Assembly (NCBI RefSeq): GCF_902859875.1
Contig: NZ_CADIKF010000006.1
Location: 110,563-174,562 of the forward strand
Origin: Paraburkholderia solisilvae
Lineage (GTDB): Bacteria; Pseudomonadota; Gammaproteobacteria; Burkholderiales; Burkholderiaceae
Direction: 5' to 3'
DNA: 64,000 nt
Shown here piece by piece: positions 44,534-53,549 of the stretch (positions are counted from its first letter, which is position 1; every line of letters starts with the position of its first letter). Under the pieces are notes generated by a model. The model saw only the letters and a program-made list of their open reading frames with translations. It did no database searches and was not told the DNA's origin. Position numbers and translations under genes: made by a program.

Positions 44534-45793
44534 TCAGACGACTTTCTTTTCGCGCAGCCTGGCGATGTCGCCGGCGCTGTAGCCGAGACGCGCGAGCACT
44601 TCGTCGGTGTGCTCGCCGAGCAGCGGCGCACCGGTAATGGCCGGCGTGAACGACGAGAACTTGATCGGGCTGCCGACCGTGAGGAATTTGCCGCGCTTTT
44701 TCTGTTCGACCTCGACGATCGTTTCGCTCGCGCGCAGCGTCGGGTCGTACGCGATTTCCTTCATGTTCAGCACCGGCGCGCACGGCACGTCGAACTTGCG
44801 CAGGATGTTGACCGCTTCGAACTTGGTCTTGTCGGCAAGCCAGTGCTCGATCTCGTCGAAGATCTGGAAGATGTGCGGCTGACGCGCGCGCGCGGTCGCG
44901 TAGGCCGGATCGTCGGCCCATTCCGGTTTGCCGATTGCCTGGCAGGTCGGGCCCCAGTCCTGCTCCTGAACGGTGAAGTAGATGTACGCGTTCGGATCCG
45001 TTTCCCAGCCTTTGCACTTGAGGATCCATCCCGGCTGGCCGCCGCCGCCCGCGTTGCCGCCGCGCGGCACGACGTCGGTGAACGTGCCGTGCGGATATTG
45101 CGGATATTCCTCGAGATAGCCGACGTGTTCGAGACGCTGCTGGTCGCGCAGCTTCACGCGGCACAGGTTGATCACCGCGTCCTGCATCGAGACCGACACC
45201 TTCTGGCCTTTGCCGGTTTTCGCGCGGCCCATCAACGCGGTCAGGATGCCGATGGCGAGATGCATGCCGGTGTTGCTGTCGCCGAGCGCGGCGGCGCTGA
45301 TGGTCGGCGGACCGTCCCAGAAGCCGGTGGTCGATGCGGCGCCGCCCGCGCATTGCGCGACGTTTTCGTAGACCTTGATATCGGAGTAGCTGGACTGCTC
45401 GTTAAAGCCCTTGACCGAACCGAACACGAGGCGCGGGTTGAGTTCCTGCAGATGTTCCCACGTGAAGCCCATGCGATCCATGGCGCCGGGGCCGAAGTTT
45501 TCGACGAGCACATCCGCTTCGCGGATCAGCTTCTCCATGATCGCCTTGCCTTCGGGCGTTTTCGTATCGAGTTCGAGCGAGCGCTTGTTGCTGTTGAGCA
45601 TCGTGAAGTACAGCGCGTCGAGATCGGGGAAATCGCGCAACTGGCGACGCGTGACGTCGCCGACGCCGGGTCGCTCGACCTTCAGCACATCGGCGCCGAA
45701 CCACGCCAGCAATTGCGTGCACGCGGGACCGGCTTGCACGCCGGTGAAGTCGATTACCTTGATTCCGGCGAGCGGAAGATTCGTGTCGGACAT
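44534..45793 (-). CDS. frc: Formyl-CoA:oxalate CoA-transferase
   Basis: A 419-residue class III CoA-transferase: formyl-CoA plus oxalate gives oxalyl-CoA plus formate. The catalytic aspartate is D172 in AALGDSNTG. The N-terminus [20 protein letters not shown], the SVKGFNEQS stretch and the glycine loop [13 protein letters not shown] are specific for Frc. The start MSDTN fits E. coli Frc; upstream in-frame codons run into repeat copy B and are not credible. First gene of frc-oxc-yfdE-like-yoaK. Confidence 0.94.
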   Translation of the reverse strand: MSDTNLPLAGIKVIDFTGVQAGPACTQLLAWFGADVLKVERPGVGDVTRRQLRDFPDLDALYFTMLNSNKRSLELDTKTPEGKAIMEKLIREADVLVENFGPGAMDRMGFTWEHLQELNPRLVFGSVKGFNEQSSYSDIKVYENVAQCAGGAASTTGFWDGPPTISAAALGDSNTGMHLAIGILTALMGRAKTGKGQKVSVSMQDAVINLCRVKLRDQQRLEHVGYLEEYPQYPHGTFTDVVPRGGNAGGGGQPGWILKCKGWETDPNAYIYFTVQEQDWGPTCQAIGKPEWADDPAYATARARQPHIFQIFDEIEHWLADKTKFEAVNILRKFDVPCAPVLNMKEIAYDPTLRASETIVEVEQKKRGKFLTVGSPIKFSSFTPAITGAPLLGEHTDEVLARLGYSAGDIARLREKKVV

Positions 45794-45901
45794 GTCGGAC
45801 TCTCTAGCTTGCGAGGGCAGGCATACGCATTGACGGCGTGGCGGGCGGCGGAGCGGCGTGCGCGCGAGCGAAGCAATGCGTGCTTGACCCTTTGGGTTGG
45901 C

Positions 45902-46082
45902 TTGAACGGTATTGAGCGGCGTTTGTTGCCGACCGGGGCCGCATTGGCCGGAGTCACGAAAGCGGTGAAACAGACGACGCTTCAATACGTTTAGTGTGTG
46001 ATTGAAGTGCCTGTTTCAGATTGATTTGAATCAAGCGATGATGTGTGGGGCGTCTGGAAGAATACGGAGGGCTGACGATTAT
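45902..46082 (-). repeat. Dispersed 180-bp intergenic repeat, copy B
   Basis: Aligned with copy A at 19277-19455, in the 368-base spacer 45794-46161 between frc and a LysR gene. The conserved core on the minus strand is CAATCACACACTAAA next to TCAAATCAATCTGAA. Here CTTCAAT and ATTGAAG can form a stem around the core. Copy B also carries a perfect FNR consensus box. It lies 108 bases upstream of the frc start, so it probably contains the operon promoter. Confidence 0.75.
46021..46034 (-). promoter_or_regulatory. Perfect FNR/ANR box upstream of the oxalate operon
   Basis: TTGATTTGAATCAA matches TTGAT-N4-ATCAA exactly. It lies 228 bases upstream of the frc ATG and 128 bases beyond the 3' end of the LysR gene, which runs towards it. 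The distance implies a long leader or a more distal role. Confidence 0.7.
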
Positions 46083-46161
46083 TACGGTTGGGGTACGGGA
46101 CGCATGCGTTCGCGCCGGGAATGCCGATGACCGCGCGAACCTCCGCGCGCAAACCAGCCTC

Positions 46162-47055
46162 TTAGCGAGAGACGAGCGACTTCGCGAGCTCAGCAAATCG
46201 CTCGACGCTCTTCGACGAAAACGGCTCCCGCCACATAACGGTCTGCTCGAGCACATACGGTTCAGCCAATGGCACATACGCGACCCCGGACCGCTGCAGC
46301 GCCGACGTGAAACTCGGCACGATCGCAACGCCGCGCTCGGCCGCCACAAGCGACACCAACGTCGTAATCTGCGAAGCGGCCGGCCCCCTATGCGGCACGA
46401 TGCCTGCCTTCGCGCACAGTGCATCCAGCGCTGCGGCCAACGCGGACCCGAATCCCGCCGGATAAGTCAGAAAGACTTCTTTAGCGAGTTCACCGAACTC
46501 GATCTTGTCTTTGCCGGCATAAGGTCGTGTCGACGGAACCACCGCGACAAGCGTATCTCGCGCAATGACCCGCGATTGAATTCCCGGTGCGCCTGCTTTT
46601 GTCGCCGACCACCCGAAGCCGATATCCAGCGTCCCATCAACAATCTGCTGGGCTTGACTCACCGACGACACTTCCCGAAACAGCAACTCCACTTCCGGCA
46701 GATTGCGACTCACATTGCGGATGATGTCCGAGAACACATCGGACATCGGAATCGAACTGGCATAACCGATCACGAGACGTCCGACCATGCCTTGCGCCAT
46801 CTTGCGCGCGGTCGAATCCGCTTCGTCGACTGCACGAAGGACGGCGCGCGCCTGTTCGAGAAACAGCGTGCCCTCGGGCGTCAGGCGGACCGCGCGCGTC
46901 GAACGTTCGAACAGGCGAATGCCGAGTTCGGCTTCGAGCGCGGTGATGTGACGCGTCAGCGGCGGCTGTGCGATGCGCAGACGCAACGCGGCGCGCCCGA
47001 AGTGCAATTCGTCGGCGACGGTCACGAAGTAGCGCAGGCGGCGCAGGTCGAGCAT
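46162..47055 (-). CDS. LysR-family transcriptional regulator
   Basis: A 297-residue LysR protein: HTH at residues 3-60 (LHFGRAALRLRIAQPPLTRHI), effector domain from about residue 92 (RLVIGYASSIPM). The N-terminal RYFVTVADELHFGRAA form is typical of BenM/CatM/CbbR-like members. GGAAAG lies before the ATG. It is divergent from the MFS gene, its likely target, with the operators between; it also precedes the oxalate operon on the same strand. Confidence 0.9.
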   Translation of the reverse strand: MLDLRRLRYFVTVADELHFGRAALRLRIAQPPLTRHITALEAELGIRLFERSTRAVRLTPEGTLFLEQARAVLRAVDEADSTARKMAQGMVGRLVIGYASSIPMSDVFSDIIRNVSRNLPEVELLFREVSSVSQAQQIVDGTLDIGFGWSATKAGAPGIQSRVIARDTLVAVVPSTRPYAGKDKIEFGELAKEVFLTYPAGFGSALAAALDALCAKAGIVPHRGPAASQITTLVSLVAAERGVAIVPSFTSALQRSGVAYVPLAEPYVLEQTVMWREPFSSKSVERFAELAKSLVSR

Positions 47056-47149
47056 TTTTATCTTTCCGGTATCAATGACGACAGAAACGGTATTGGCGTG
47101 CGCGAGCCTGGGTTGTCAGACTGTCCGTTTAGCAAGCAGGACAATACCA

Positions 47150-48346
47150 GTGAACAGAAGAACAGTTCGACTCGCGTTCTTTCTTTGTGGATGCGCGGCA
47201 TTTATCAATCTCTATGCGACGCAAGGCATCTTGCGTGAGCTTGCCGCCGCGTTCGGCGTGACTGCGGAACATGCCGGGCAAGGCGTGAGCGTGACCACGC
47301 TGGCCGTTGCCATTATCGCTCCGTTCGTGGGCACGCTCGCTGCACGGTTTGAGCGGCGCAAGGTGATTGCGTATGCGGCGATGGTGGGGGCGTTACCGGT
47401 TATCTGGTCCGCGCATGCCGCGGGATTTGAATCGTTTCTCGCGGCGCGCTTTGCCGCAGGCGTGTTGATGCCGTTTGTGTTTGCAATTTCGATTGCTTAT
47501 ATCGGCGAGATGTTTGTGCGTGAGGAGGCGACGGAGATGAGTGCGTTGTTTGTTGCGGGCACGACGCTTGGTGGGTCCGCGGGGCGATTCGTGACTAACC
47601 TCTTCACGTCCTTGATCGGTTGGCGTCATGCGCTCGATGTGATCGCGTTGCTTTGCCTTGCGACGGGTGTGATGATTTATATGTGTTTGCCGTCGTCGGG
47701 TGTCGCGCGTGTGGATGACGAGGGGGCGCGTGGCTCACGATGGGCTATGCTGACGCGGCGTCCGTTGCTGGCTGCGTTTCTGGTCGGCGCGTGTGTGCTC
47801 GCGTCGCAGATTGCGACGTTCACGTTTGTCGGGCTACGCCTCGCGGCTGCTCCGTTTCGTTTCAACACGGTTGAGATTGGGGCGATCTATGCGGTGTTTC
47901 TGGTGGCGGTTGTTGTGACGCCGATTGCGGGACGCGTCGCGGCGCGACATGGGCCGCGCAATACTGCGCTTGCCGCGGTTGTGCTCGCGTTCGTAGGTGC
48001 GCTGTTGACGCTTTCCGATAGCGTCAGCGTGATTCTGATCGGACTTGCGCTTGGATCGACAGCGGTGTTTGTCGAGCAGGCGTCGGCGAATTCGTTTATC
48101 TCGCAGACGGCTGCCGGGGTGAGGTCGACGGCGATCGGTGTTTATCTGTCGTTTTACTACTTCGGTGGGAGCCTCGGGTCGGTTCTGCCAGTTCCCTGGT
48201 GGCGGCATTGGGGCTGGCCGGGATGTGTGGCGTTTGTCTTAGGTGCGCAAGCGATGGTGGCTGTGCTGGTGTTTCTTTTCTGGCGTGCGGGTACCGCTGT
48301 CGGCTCTGTGAAACTGAGGCCGTGTGAAGTCACACGTACGCAGTAG
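47150..48346 (+). CDS. MFS transporter (YnfM/arabinose-efflux-like)
   Basis: A 398-residue protein with 12 predicted transmembrane segments. Motif A is weak (AARFERRKVIAYAA); ARHGPRN is the repeat in the second half. The GTG at 47150 with AGGA eight bases upstream gives a normal cytoplasmic N-terminus and leaves 94 bases for divergent promoters. An in-frame ATG at 47075 would leave only 19 bases to the LysR start and adds 25 unusual residues. Third-position codon use is somewhat less GC-rich than in most of the window. Substrate unknown. Confidence 0.85.
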   Translation: MNRRTVRLAFFLCGCAAFINLYATQGILRELAAAFGVTAEHAGQGVSVTTLAVAIIAPFVGTLAARFERRKVIAYAAMVGALPVIWSAHAAGFESFLAARFAAGVLMPFVFAISIAYIGEMFVREEATEMSALFVAGTTLGGSAGRFVTNLFTSLIGWRHALDVIALLCLATGVMIYMCLPSSGVARVDDEGARGSRWAMLTRRPLLAAFLVGACVLASQIATFTFVGLRLAAAPFRFNTVEIGAIYAVFLVAVVVTPIAGRVAARHGPRNTALAAVVLAFVGALLTLSDSVSVILIGLALGSTAVFVEQASANSFISQTAAGVRSTAIGVYLSFYYFGGSLGSVLPVPWWRHWGWPGCVAFVLGAQAMVAVLVFLFWRAGTAVGSVKLRPCEVTRTQ

Positions 48347-48416
48347 TTCTTTTCGAATCAGCGTTTTCACGAGGCAAGAAGCGACAGCGATTGTCCTGAT
48401 TTTCTTCGTACAAGTG

Positions 48417-48701
48417 TCACGGAGTAAGCAAAAGCGACTGCGCCTGCTGGAGCAGTGCGCGCGACGCGGCATATTCGTTACGGCCTGCCATCGTCAGGGC
48501 TGCGTGTGCCGTTTGCACGAAAAGCGCATCGTCAGAAGTTGCGTTGCCTCGTTCGATGCCGACACCGGGCTGCTCGAATCGGCGAAAGAATGCGTGACAT
48601 TCGAACGCGTCTTCGCGCATGTTTTCAGGGCCGTTCGTGGCCAGCATCTCGGCGGCCGCAGCCAGTTGTCGCAGCGCGGCCACGAAGTCAGCGTGTTCCA
48701 T
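48417..48701 (-). CDS. Small hypothetical protein
   Basis: A 94-residue, mostly helical protein with a GAGGG ribosome site eight bases before the ATG. No signal peptide or membrane segment. One cysteine in FECHAFF. No family recognised. It is convergent with the MFS gene. The composition is balanced, unlike the arginine-rich false frames here, so it is probably real. Confidence 0.6.
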   Translation of the reverse strand: MEHADFVAALRQLAAAAEMLATNGPENMREDAFECHAFFRRFEQPGVGIERGNATSDDALFVQTAHAALTMAGRNEYAASRALLQQAQSLLLTP

Positions 48702-48933
48702 ACAAGGTCCCTCGCGTTTTTTTCGCCAACTACCTCAGGGAGTGCGTCTCGGGTTACCGTCAGTTACAGAACTGAATGTTCCGTCGCACCTGCTTCTATC
48801 TGTCGTCCCTAGAATGCGCCTGATCTCCTCTGCTCTGCAACCGGTGAAAACAGGTCAGACGCGGAGAACCTCATGAGACGCGCCGCCGCTTTTCGCGAAG
48901 CAGGGGCTGTCAGTCAGCATGCCGGAGGACAGG

Positions 48934-49179
48934 ATGCACGATTCAATGTCGGTTACTGCAAGCAAATCTGTTGATGGCGAGATGGTTAGCGCAGAGTTTT
49001 TATGTGACACCGGCCGTCTGCGGATTGTCGGCGGGGACACGCTTCGATTGGAGTGGTTTCCGCCTCATTCATGGATTGCGTTGGCGTCCGTGTGCGGACA
49101 TAGCCGATGGGGTACTCGGCCTGATGAGGAAGCCTTGCTGCTGCTCATCGACAATGTTGCGGGTTCGCCGGCTTGTTAG
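48934..49179 (+). CDS. Small hypothetical protein
   Basis: An 81-residue frame with GGAGG five bases before the ATG. It starts MHDSMSVTASKSVDGE and contains WFPPHSW and CGHSRWGTRPDEEALLLLID. No family recognised. The ribosome site and balanced composition favour a real gene; its short length leaves doubt. Confidence 0.45.
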   Translation: MHDSMSVTASKSVDGEMVSAEFLCDTGRLRIVGGDTLRLEWFPPHSWIALASVCGHSRWGTRPDEEALLLLIDNVAGSPAC

Positions 49180-49401
49180 CCGCTGTCTTGCGTGAGTCAG
49201 GTTGCATCGTTGATATGCCGGATCGCGCGTGGCTACAGTGATGTCGGTGTCTATCAGGCGACGTTATTCGTGACTCCGCTGCAAGTGCGCCGGGCGCGGC
49301 GTATGCTGGCGAGATCGAACCTGGTACGACACCCGACTGCGGCGTGCCAGTCCTGTCGACTGGTACGCCGCGATCTTGTATGTCCTCGATGGAGTGACGA
49401 C

Positions 49402-49839
49402 ATGACTATACCCAGTGAACAAGCGGCTCAGGAAACGGTTGAGCGCTTCTATCAGGCATTTTCGTCAAAAGATATCTCGCTGCTGCGCCAGGTGGTCACG
49501 AGCGATTGGGAGTACATTCCTGAGCCTCCCGGCGCTGTTCCGGGCCCCGATCAGATGAGCAAGATTTTCGAGAACATCGCGACCGCATTGCCGGACATGA
49601 ACGTTCATATCCTCGATCTTCTTGTTCACGGCGATCGTGTCGGTGTCCGCGCCGAGGTGACGGGTACGCAGACGGGGACGCTGCTCGGCATCGCGGCGAC
49701 GTCAAAACATGTCCATTTCGCGATCCATTCTTTTCACCGGATGCGTGACGGATTGATCGCCCAAACGTGGCATCTGGAGGATTGGCTGGCGGTGTTTCGA
49801 CAACTGGGCGAGTTGCCGAAGAGTTTCGACCTCGTGTGA
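49402..49839 (+). CDS. SnoaL-like / ester cyclase family protein
   Basis: A 145-residue NTF2-fold protein: TVERFYQAFSSKDISLLRQVVTSDWEYIPEP, a long central helix and RVGVRAEVTGTQTGTLLGI, then the FAIHSFHRMRDGLIAQTWHLEDWLAVFRQLG end typical of SnoaL polyketide-cyclase-like proteins (parts quoted from residues 14-140). GGAG lies seven bases before the ATG; longer in-frame starts are not conserved. Function in such orphan copies is unknown. Confidence 0.8.
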   Translation: MTIPSEQAAQETVERFYQAFSSKDISLLRQVVTSDWEYIPEPPGAVPGPDQMSKIFENIATALPDMNVHILDLLVHGDRVGVRAEVTGTQTGTLLGIAATSKHVHFAIHSFHRMRDGLIAQTWHLEDWLAVFRQLGELPKSFDLV

Positions 49840-50148
49840 ACGCATGTGAATGCACGCGGTCGCGTCGGTCGCGGGTTCGGCGCATTAAAGTGGAGCCTGG
49901 TCGCATGGGACGCAGTAGACTCTCGTCTGTGCAGTAAGCACGGGTAGGGCTTAGGCTTGACCCATGGTGCTGCGAGCAAAGTGAAGGTTGCCGGCGAAAG
50001 CGCGGGTGTGGCAATCAAAACGGTGACGAAGCCCGCAGCCGCGAACCGGGTTCGCGCGAAGAAGGCGCCGGCAAAGAACGCAGCTGGTGTACAGGCGCCG
50101 CAATCTGCAGGTGCTTAGGCGACGACATAAGGGAGTGCAGAACACTAG
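49840..50148. other. Spacer with a Lys/Ala-rich coding remnant
   Basis: Within this spacer, one plus-strand frame ending at the TAG 50116-50118 reads as a Lys/Ala/Pro-rich tail (TVTKPAAANRVRAKKAPAKN), like the C-terminal tail of a histone H1-like or HU-type DNA-binding protein. No proper start precedes it after an upstream stop, so it may be a decayed 3' end. Nothing else is seen. Confidence 0.35.
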
Positions 50149-50631
50149 ATGAATCACGCGAGCGACACGCAGCCACGGGACGTAGCGGTCCTGCTGAACG
50201 CCGTTCCGCATCCCGCTGCGGATGCGTCGGAGCCTTTCGTCGTTGCGAACGAACGGCAAGTGGCGGTTGCATATCGAATTGACGAGACGGAGTTCGAGCG
50301 CTTCGGACCGTTCGCCGAGGGCGACGACCCATTTTGTGCCGTTGTGTTTTCGGAAGCCGCGTTTCATCAGTTCGGGCCGCCCAACGACGACGATCTTGAC
50401 GCGCATCCACTAGCGCAACACGGCTTGCGTCGATATTGCGCCCATGAGATTGAGAACTCGTCTCTGGTGCTGGATACCTGGGGTCAAGCGTCGGCTGCCG
50501 ATGGGTGGCGACACTTCGTGCTGACGTTTCAAGACAATACATACGAGTGTGTTGCGGCGGACTGCACGTTGGTTGGGATTTACGGAAACGGAGATATTGC
50601 CCGCAGGGAGGCGTTCTCGCTGTGCGGGTGA
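50149..50631 (+). CDS. Conserved hypothetical protein
   Basis: A 160-residue acidic protein without signal or membrane segment. The N-terminal part ends in FVVANERQVAVAYRIDE; the C-terminal part (LVLDTWGQASAADGWRHFVL, TFQDNTYECVAADC) is rich in aromatic residues. AAGGGAG lies 14 bases before the ATG. No family recognised. Composition and length support a real gene. Confidence 0.65.
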   Translation: MNHASDTQPRDVAVLLNAVPHPAADASEPFVVANERQVAVAYRIDETEFERFGPFAEGDDPFCAVVFSEAAFHQFGPPNDDDLDAHPLAQHGLRRYCAHEIENSSLVLDTWGQASAADGWRHFVLTFQDNTYECVAADCTLVGIYGNGDIARREAFSLCG

Positions 50632-50736
50632 GGCCGCCTTGATGCAAGGCCTTGGGATGCTCTGCCGATCTTCCCCAGAAAATATTGGAAGCAGAGGGGA
50701 CCCTTCCGATCACCGTCGTCTAGCCGTGCAGACTGG

Positions 50737-51201
50737 CTATGTTTTGTCGCTGTCAGATGCCGGCTTTCTCACGACGGTTTCCGATGCCTTTAACGATCGC
50801 CCATCGTTGCGCGTCAAGCTGAGCTTCTTTACGGCTTTGCCCGTGTCGCGCTCGATGAGCACCGAGTGTTTTTCGCCTTTGCGGAAAAGGTGGGCTTCGC
50901 CCCACTGACGAAGCGTCACGACAACCGGGAAGAATTCCTGTCCCTTCTTTGTCAGCCGATATTCCTGATAGGCGGTGCCGTCCGACGCCGGCACAATTTC
51001 CAGTATTCCTTCGTCGACCAGCATCTTGAGCCGCAGCGTCAGGATGTTGCTCGACACACCGAGACTGTCGCGGAAATCGCCGAATCGGCGCACGCCATCG
51101 AATGCATCGCGGATGATCAGCAGCGACCACCGGTCACCGACGAGGTCGGCTGCCCGTGCGACCGGGCAGGCCGAACCGCCCGGTAGTTTCTCTTTGCGCA
51201 T
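50737..51201 (-). CDS. HxlR-family transcriptional regulator 1
   Basis: A 154-residue winged-helix regulator. The HxlR core is CPVARAADLVGDRWSLLIIRDAF, then RRFGDFRDSLGVSSNILTLRLKMLVDEGIL. The conserved N-terminal cysteine (C14) is the redox or ligand-sensing residue in many members. Start ATG 51201 has GGAGAG upstream; 51213 is also possible. Divergent from an MFS gene; an 11-bp palindrome between them is the probable operator. Confidence 0.88.
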   Translation of the reverse strand: MRKEKLPGGSACPVARAADLVGDRWSLLIIRDAFDGVRRFGDFRDSLGVSSNILTLRLKMLVDEGILEIVPASDGTAYQEYRLTKKGQEFFPVVVTLRQWGEAHLFRKGEKHSVLIERDTGKAVKKLSLTRNDGRSLKASETVVRKPASDSDKT

Positions 51202-51277
51202 TGTTCTCTCCATCACAACACCTTGCACGCTCTCGCCCGGCAAGAGCCGCGACGTTTCCCTCATCCTGACCTCGGTA

Positions 51278-51342
51278 AACTAGTTGCATTTTAGAACAAG
51301 TTTACCTAGAGTCACACTAGTTTCAAATCGCAACTAGTGTGA
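51278..51342. promoter_or_regulatory. Probable HxlR operator between hxlR1 and the MFS gene
   Basis: TCACACTAGTT (51312-51322) and AACTAGTGTGA (51332-51342) are perfect inverted repeats with a nine-base spacer. A third AACTAGTTGC lies at 51278-51287. The segment sits 13 bases before the MFS ATG and 77 before the HxlR ATG, suiting repression of both. Confidence 0.75.
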
Positions 51343-51354
51343 GGATTCACGAGA

Positions 51355-52638
51355 ATGGGTAATCCGCGTTCGTCTTCCGCAGGAAGACATTCCACAGAAC
51401 AGGGGTTCGGCGACGGCCCGCTGATTCCCGCAAAGGTTGCGCTGCTTGCGGCGTGCTGTGCCGCAAGTGTCGCAAACGTCTACTATGCGCAGCCGTTGCT
51501 GGATGCCATCGCGCGGGACTTTCGCATTACGCATGCCGATGTGGGAGGCGTCATTACCGCGACGCAGTTCGGGTGCGCGATCGCGCTGCTTTTTGTGGTT
51601 CCGCTGGGGGATCTGCTGGACCGGAAGCGGCTCATCCTGTTGCAGTTGATCTTGCTGGTGTTGTCCTGCATTGGCGTGGCGATGTCGTCATCGCCGTGGA
51701 TGCTGCTGGCAGCAATGGTCTGCGTGGGGCTGCTCGGGACCGCGATGACTCAAGGTCTGATTGCGTATGCCGCGACCCTCGCGGCGCCGGCGGAGCGCGG
51801 GCGTGTGGTGGGTGCGGCGCAGGGTGGGGTTGTGATCGGTCTGCTGCTTGCGCGTACGCTTGCTGGTTGCGTTGCCGATGTAGCGGGTTGGCGTGCAGTG
51901 TACTTCATGTCGGCGTGCATCGCGGTCGTTATGCTGGTTGCGTTGTTGCGAAGGCTACCCGCGTCGAATGCGCCGCGTGCACAACTCGCGTATGGCGCGT
52001 TGCTGCGGTCAATGGGTTCGCTGCTGCTTCACGAAAAGACGTTGCAGATACGCGGCATGCTCGCGATGCTGATGTTTGCGGCGTTCGGCATCTTCTGGAG
52101 TGCGTTGGTGCTACCGCTCAGCGCTGCACCGTGGTCGATGTCGCACACGGAGATTGGCGCGTTTGGGCTGGTAGGTGCGATGGGAGCGTTGGCGGCTGCG
52201 CGCGCGGGACGTTTGACCGATCGTGGGTATGGGCAGATCACGACGTTTGTCGCACTCGTCATGCTGCTTGCTGCGTGGGCGCCTCTTTTCTTTACGACAC
52301 GATCGATTCCGTTGTTGATTGTCGGTATCGTTCTGCTGGACGTCGGTGGGTCGGCCATTCATGTCGTCAATCAAAGCATGATTTTCAATGCGCGGCCGGA
52401 ACTGCATGCGCGGCTCGTTGGGTGCTACATGCTGTTTTATTCGGTCGGGAGTGGGTTGGGCGCGATTGCGTCGACTTCGATTTACGCGCGCAGTGGTTGG
52501 GGTGGGGTGTGTGCGTTGGGGGCGGGGGTGAGTTTGCTGGCGTTGGTGTTTTGGGCGGTGACGGTTCGGCGAGGCGCCCATTCGGCTTCGGACGATCTGC
52601 CGGATCGGCAGATCGTCGATGTGGAACATATCCGCTGA
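51355..52638 (+). CDS. MFS transporter
   Basis: A 427-residue protein with 12 predicted transmembrane segments. VANVYYAQPLLDAIARDF in TM1 and GDLLDRKRLILLQ (motif A) place it in the group of YdhP/sugar-efflux-like MFS proteins often paired with HxlR or MarR regulators. Repeat signature AGRLTDRGYG in the second half. The N-terminal 25 residues are polar. Likely efflux of a compound sensed by the divergent HxlR regulator. Confidence 0.87.
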   Translation: MGNPRSSSAGRHSTEQGFGDGPLIPAKVALLAACCAASVANVYYAQPLLDAIARDFRITHADVGGVITATQFGCAIALLFVVPLGDLLDRKRLILLQLILLVLSCIGVAMSSSPWMLLAAMVCVGLLGTAMTQGLIAYAATLAAPAERGRVVGAAQGGVVIGLLLARTLAGCVADVAGWRAVYFMSACIAVVMLVALLRRLPASNAPRAQLAYGALLRSMGSLLLHEKTLQIRGMLAMLMFAAFGIFWSALVLPLSAAPWSMSHTEIGAFGLVGAMGALAAARAGRLTDRGYGQITTFVALVMLLAAWAPLFFTTRSIPLLIVGIVLLDVGGSAIHVVNQSMIFNARPELHARLVGCYMLFYSVGSGLGAIASTSIYARSGWGGVCALGAGVSLLALVFWAVTVRRGAHSASDDLPDRQIVDVEHIR

Positions 52639-52771
52639 AGTCTTGTCATGCAGCTAGCTGAGAATCCGGTCGAGGCGATACCTTGAGTGAGGTTCCGTTA
52701 AACCCGAGTAACGCTGAACGTGATGCGCACGGATCTCTTCCTGCGAAAAACTCACGTCAGGGAATGATGCC

Positions 52772-53341
52772 TTACGCGCGTTCGGCCACAAGGTTCGGCA
52801 CCATGCGGATGCTCGTCGCAAAGTTCGAGAAGTTCGGCGAAGTCTTCATGATCAGCTGATGCAATTCTTCCACCTTCTCGCGCGGGGCATTCGACTTGAT
52901 GCGAACCGTGTAGTGGACCACTTCATAGCCGGGCTTGATTGCCGGATCGAGACCCAGGAACCCGCGAAGATCAAGCGTGCCTTCGGTTTCGATTTCGAGC
53001 GAGTCGAGCTTGATGCCCATCGCCGCCGCATTGGCGGCGTAGCCTACCGACATGCAAGCGTTGAGCGCCGCCATCAGAAGCTCTTGCGGATTAGCTGCGG
53101 TATTGCTGCCTAGGAGTTCAGGCGGTTCGTCGGCGGGAATTTCAAAGTGACGGTTGAACGTCGCGCCGTTGAGCTCGTATGCGGACACGGTCGACACCGT
53201 CCTCGTCTGCCCCTTCCATTCGGTCTTAACTTTAAAAGCCGCTATGCCTTTTTCGTCGTTGTCTCTCACGTCCTCGACAAAATCGTTGAGCGCTGCGACG
53301 TCGATTCCGTTCAGATTCACGCCAGGTCCTGTTCCGTTCAT
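52772..53341 (-). CDS. OsmC-family peroxide-resistance protein
   Basis: A 189-residue protein. The second catalytic cysteine is in NACMSVGYAANA; the first position of the classic OsmC pair is less obvious. AANPQELLMAALNACMS is the family core, and the C-terminal half has the OsmC beta-alpha fold. A 45-residue N-terminal extension precedes the domain. The ATG at 53341 with AAGGTG upstream was preferred to one at 53392. Likely reduces organic or inorganic hydroperoxides. Its promoter carries a TTTGGTTAGT element also found near hxlR2. Confidence 0.82.
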   Translation of the reverse strand: MNGTGPGVNLNGIDVAALNDFVEDVRDNDEKGIAAFKVKTEWKGQTRTVSTVSAYELNGATFNRHFEIPADEPPELLGSNTAANPQELLMAALNACMSVGYAANAAAMGIKLDSLEIETEGTLDLRGFLGLDPAIKPGYEVVHYTVRIKSNAPREKVEELHQLIMKTSPNFSNFATSIRMVPNLVAERA

Positions 53342-53549
53342 CAAAGCACCTTCCGTCCGTTGATTATGGTCGGAAATGTTACGTTGCGGCACACTTTGTC
53401 TCTACACACCGTTTGGTTAGTAGCAAGTGAAGATCAGCATGAAGCGGCATGACAGCGCAGGTGATGACCGATCAGAAAGCGAAGGACGGATTTGGGTGCA
53501 GTCGGTGAGTTCGCGCCATGCAACGTTGGCGCCCACCGATTCTACTGAC

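Noticed and set aside
45793..45985. N-terminal extension of frc up to 45985
   Set aside because: It runs back through the conserved intergenic repeat and is arginine-rich; the Frc family start is at 45793.
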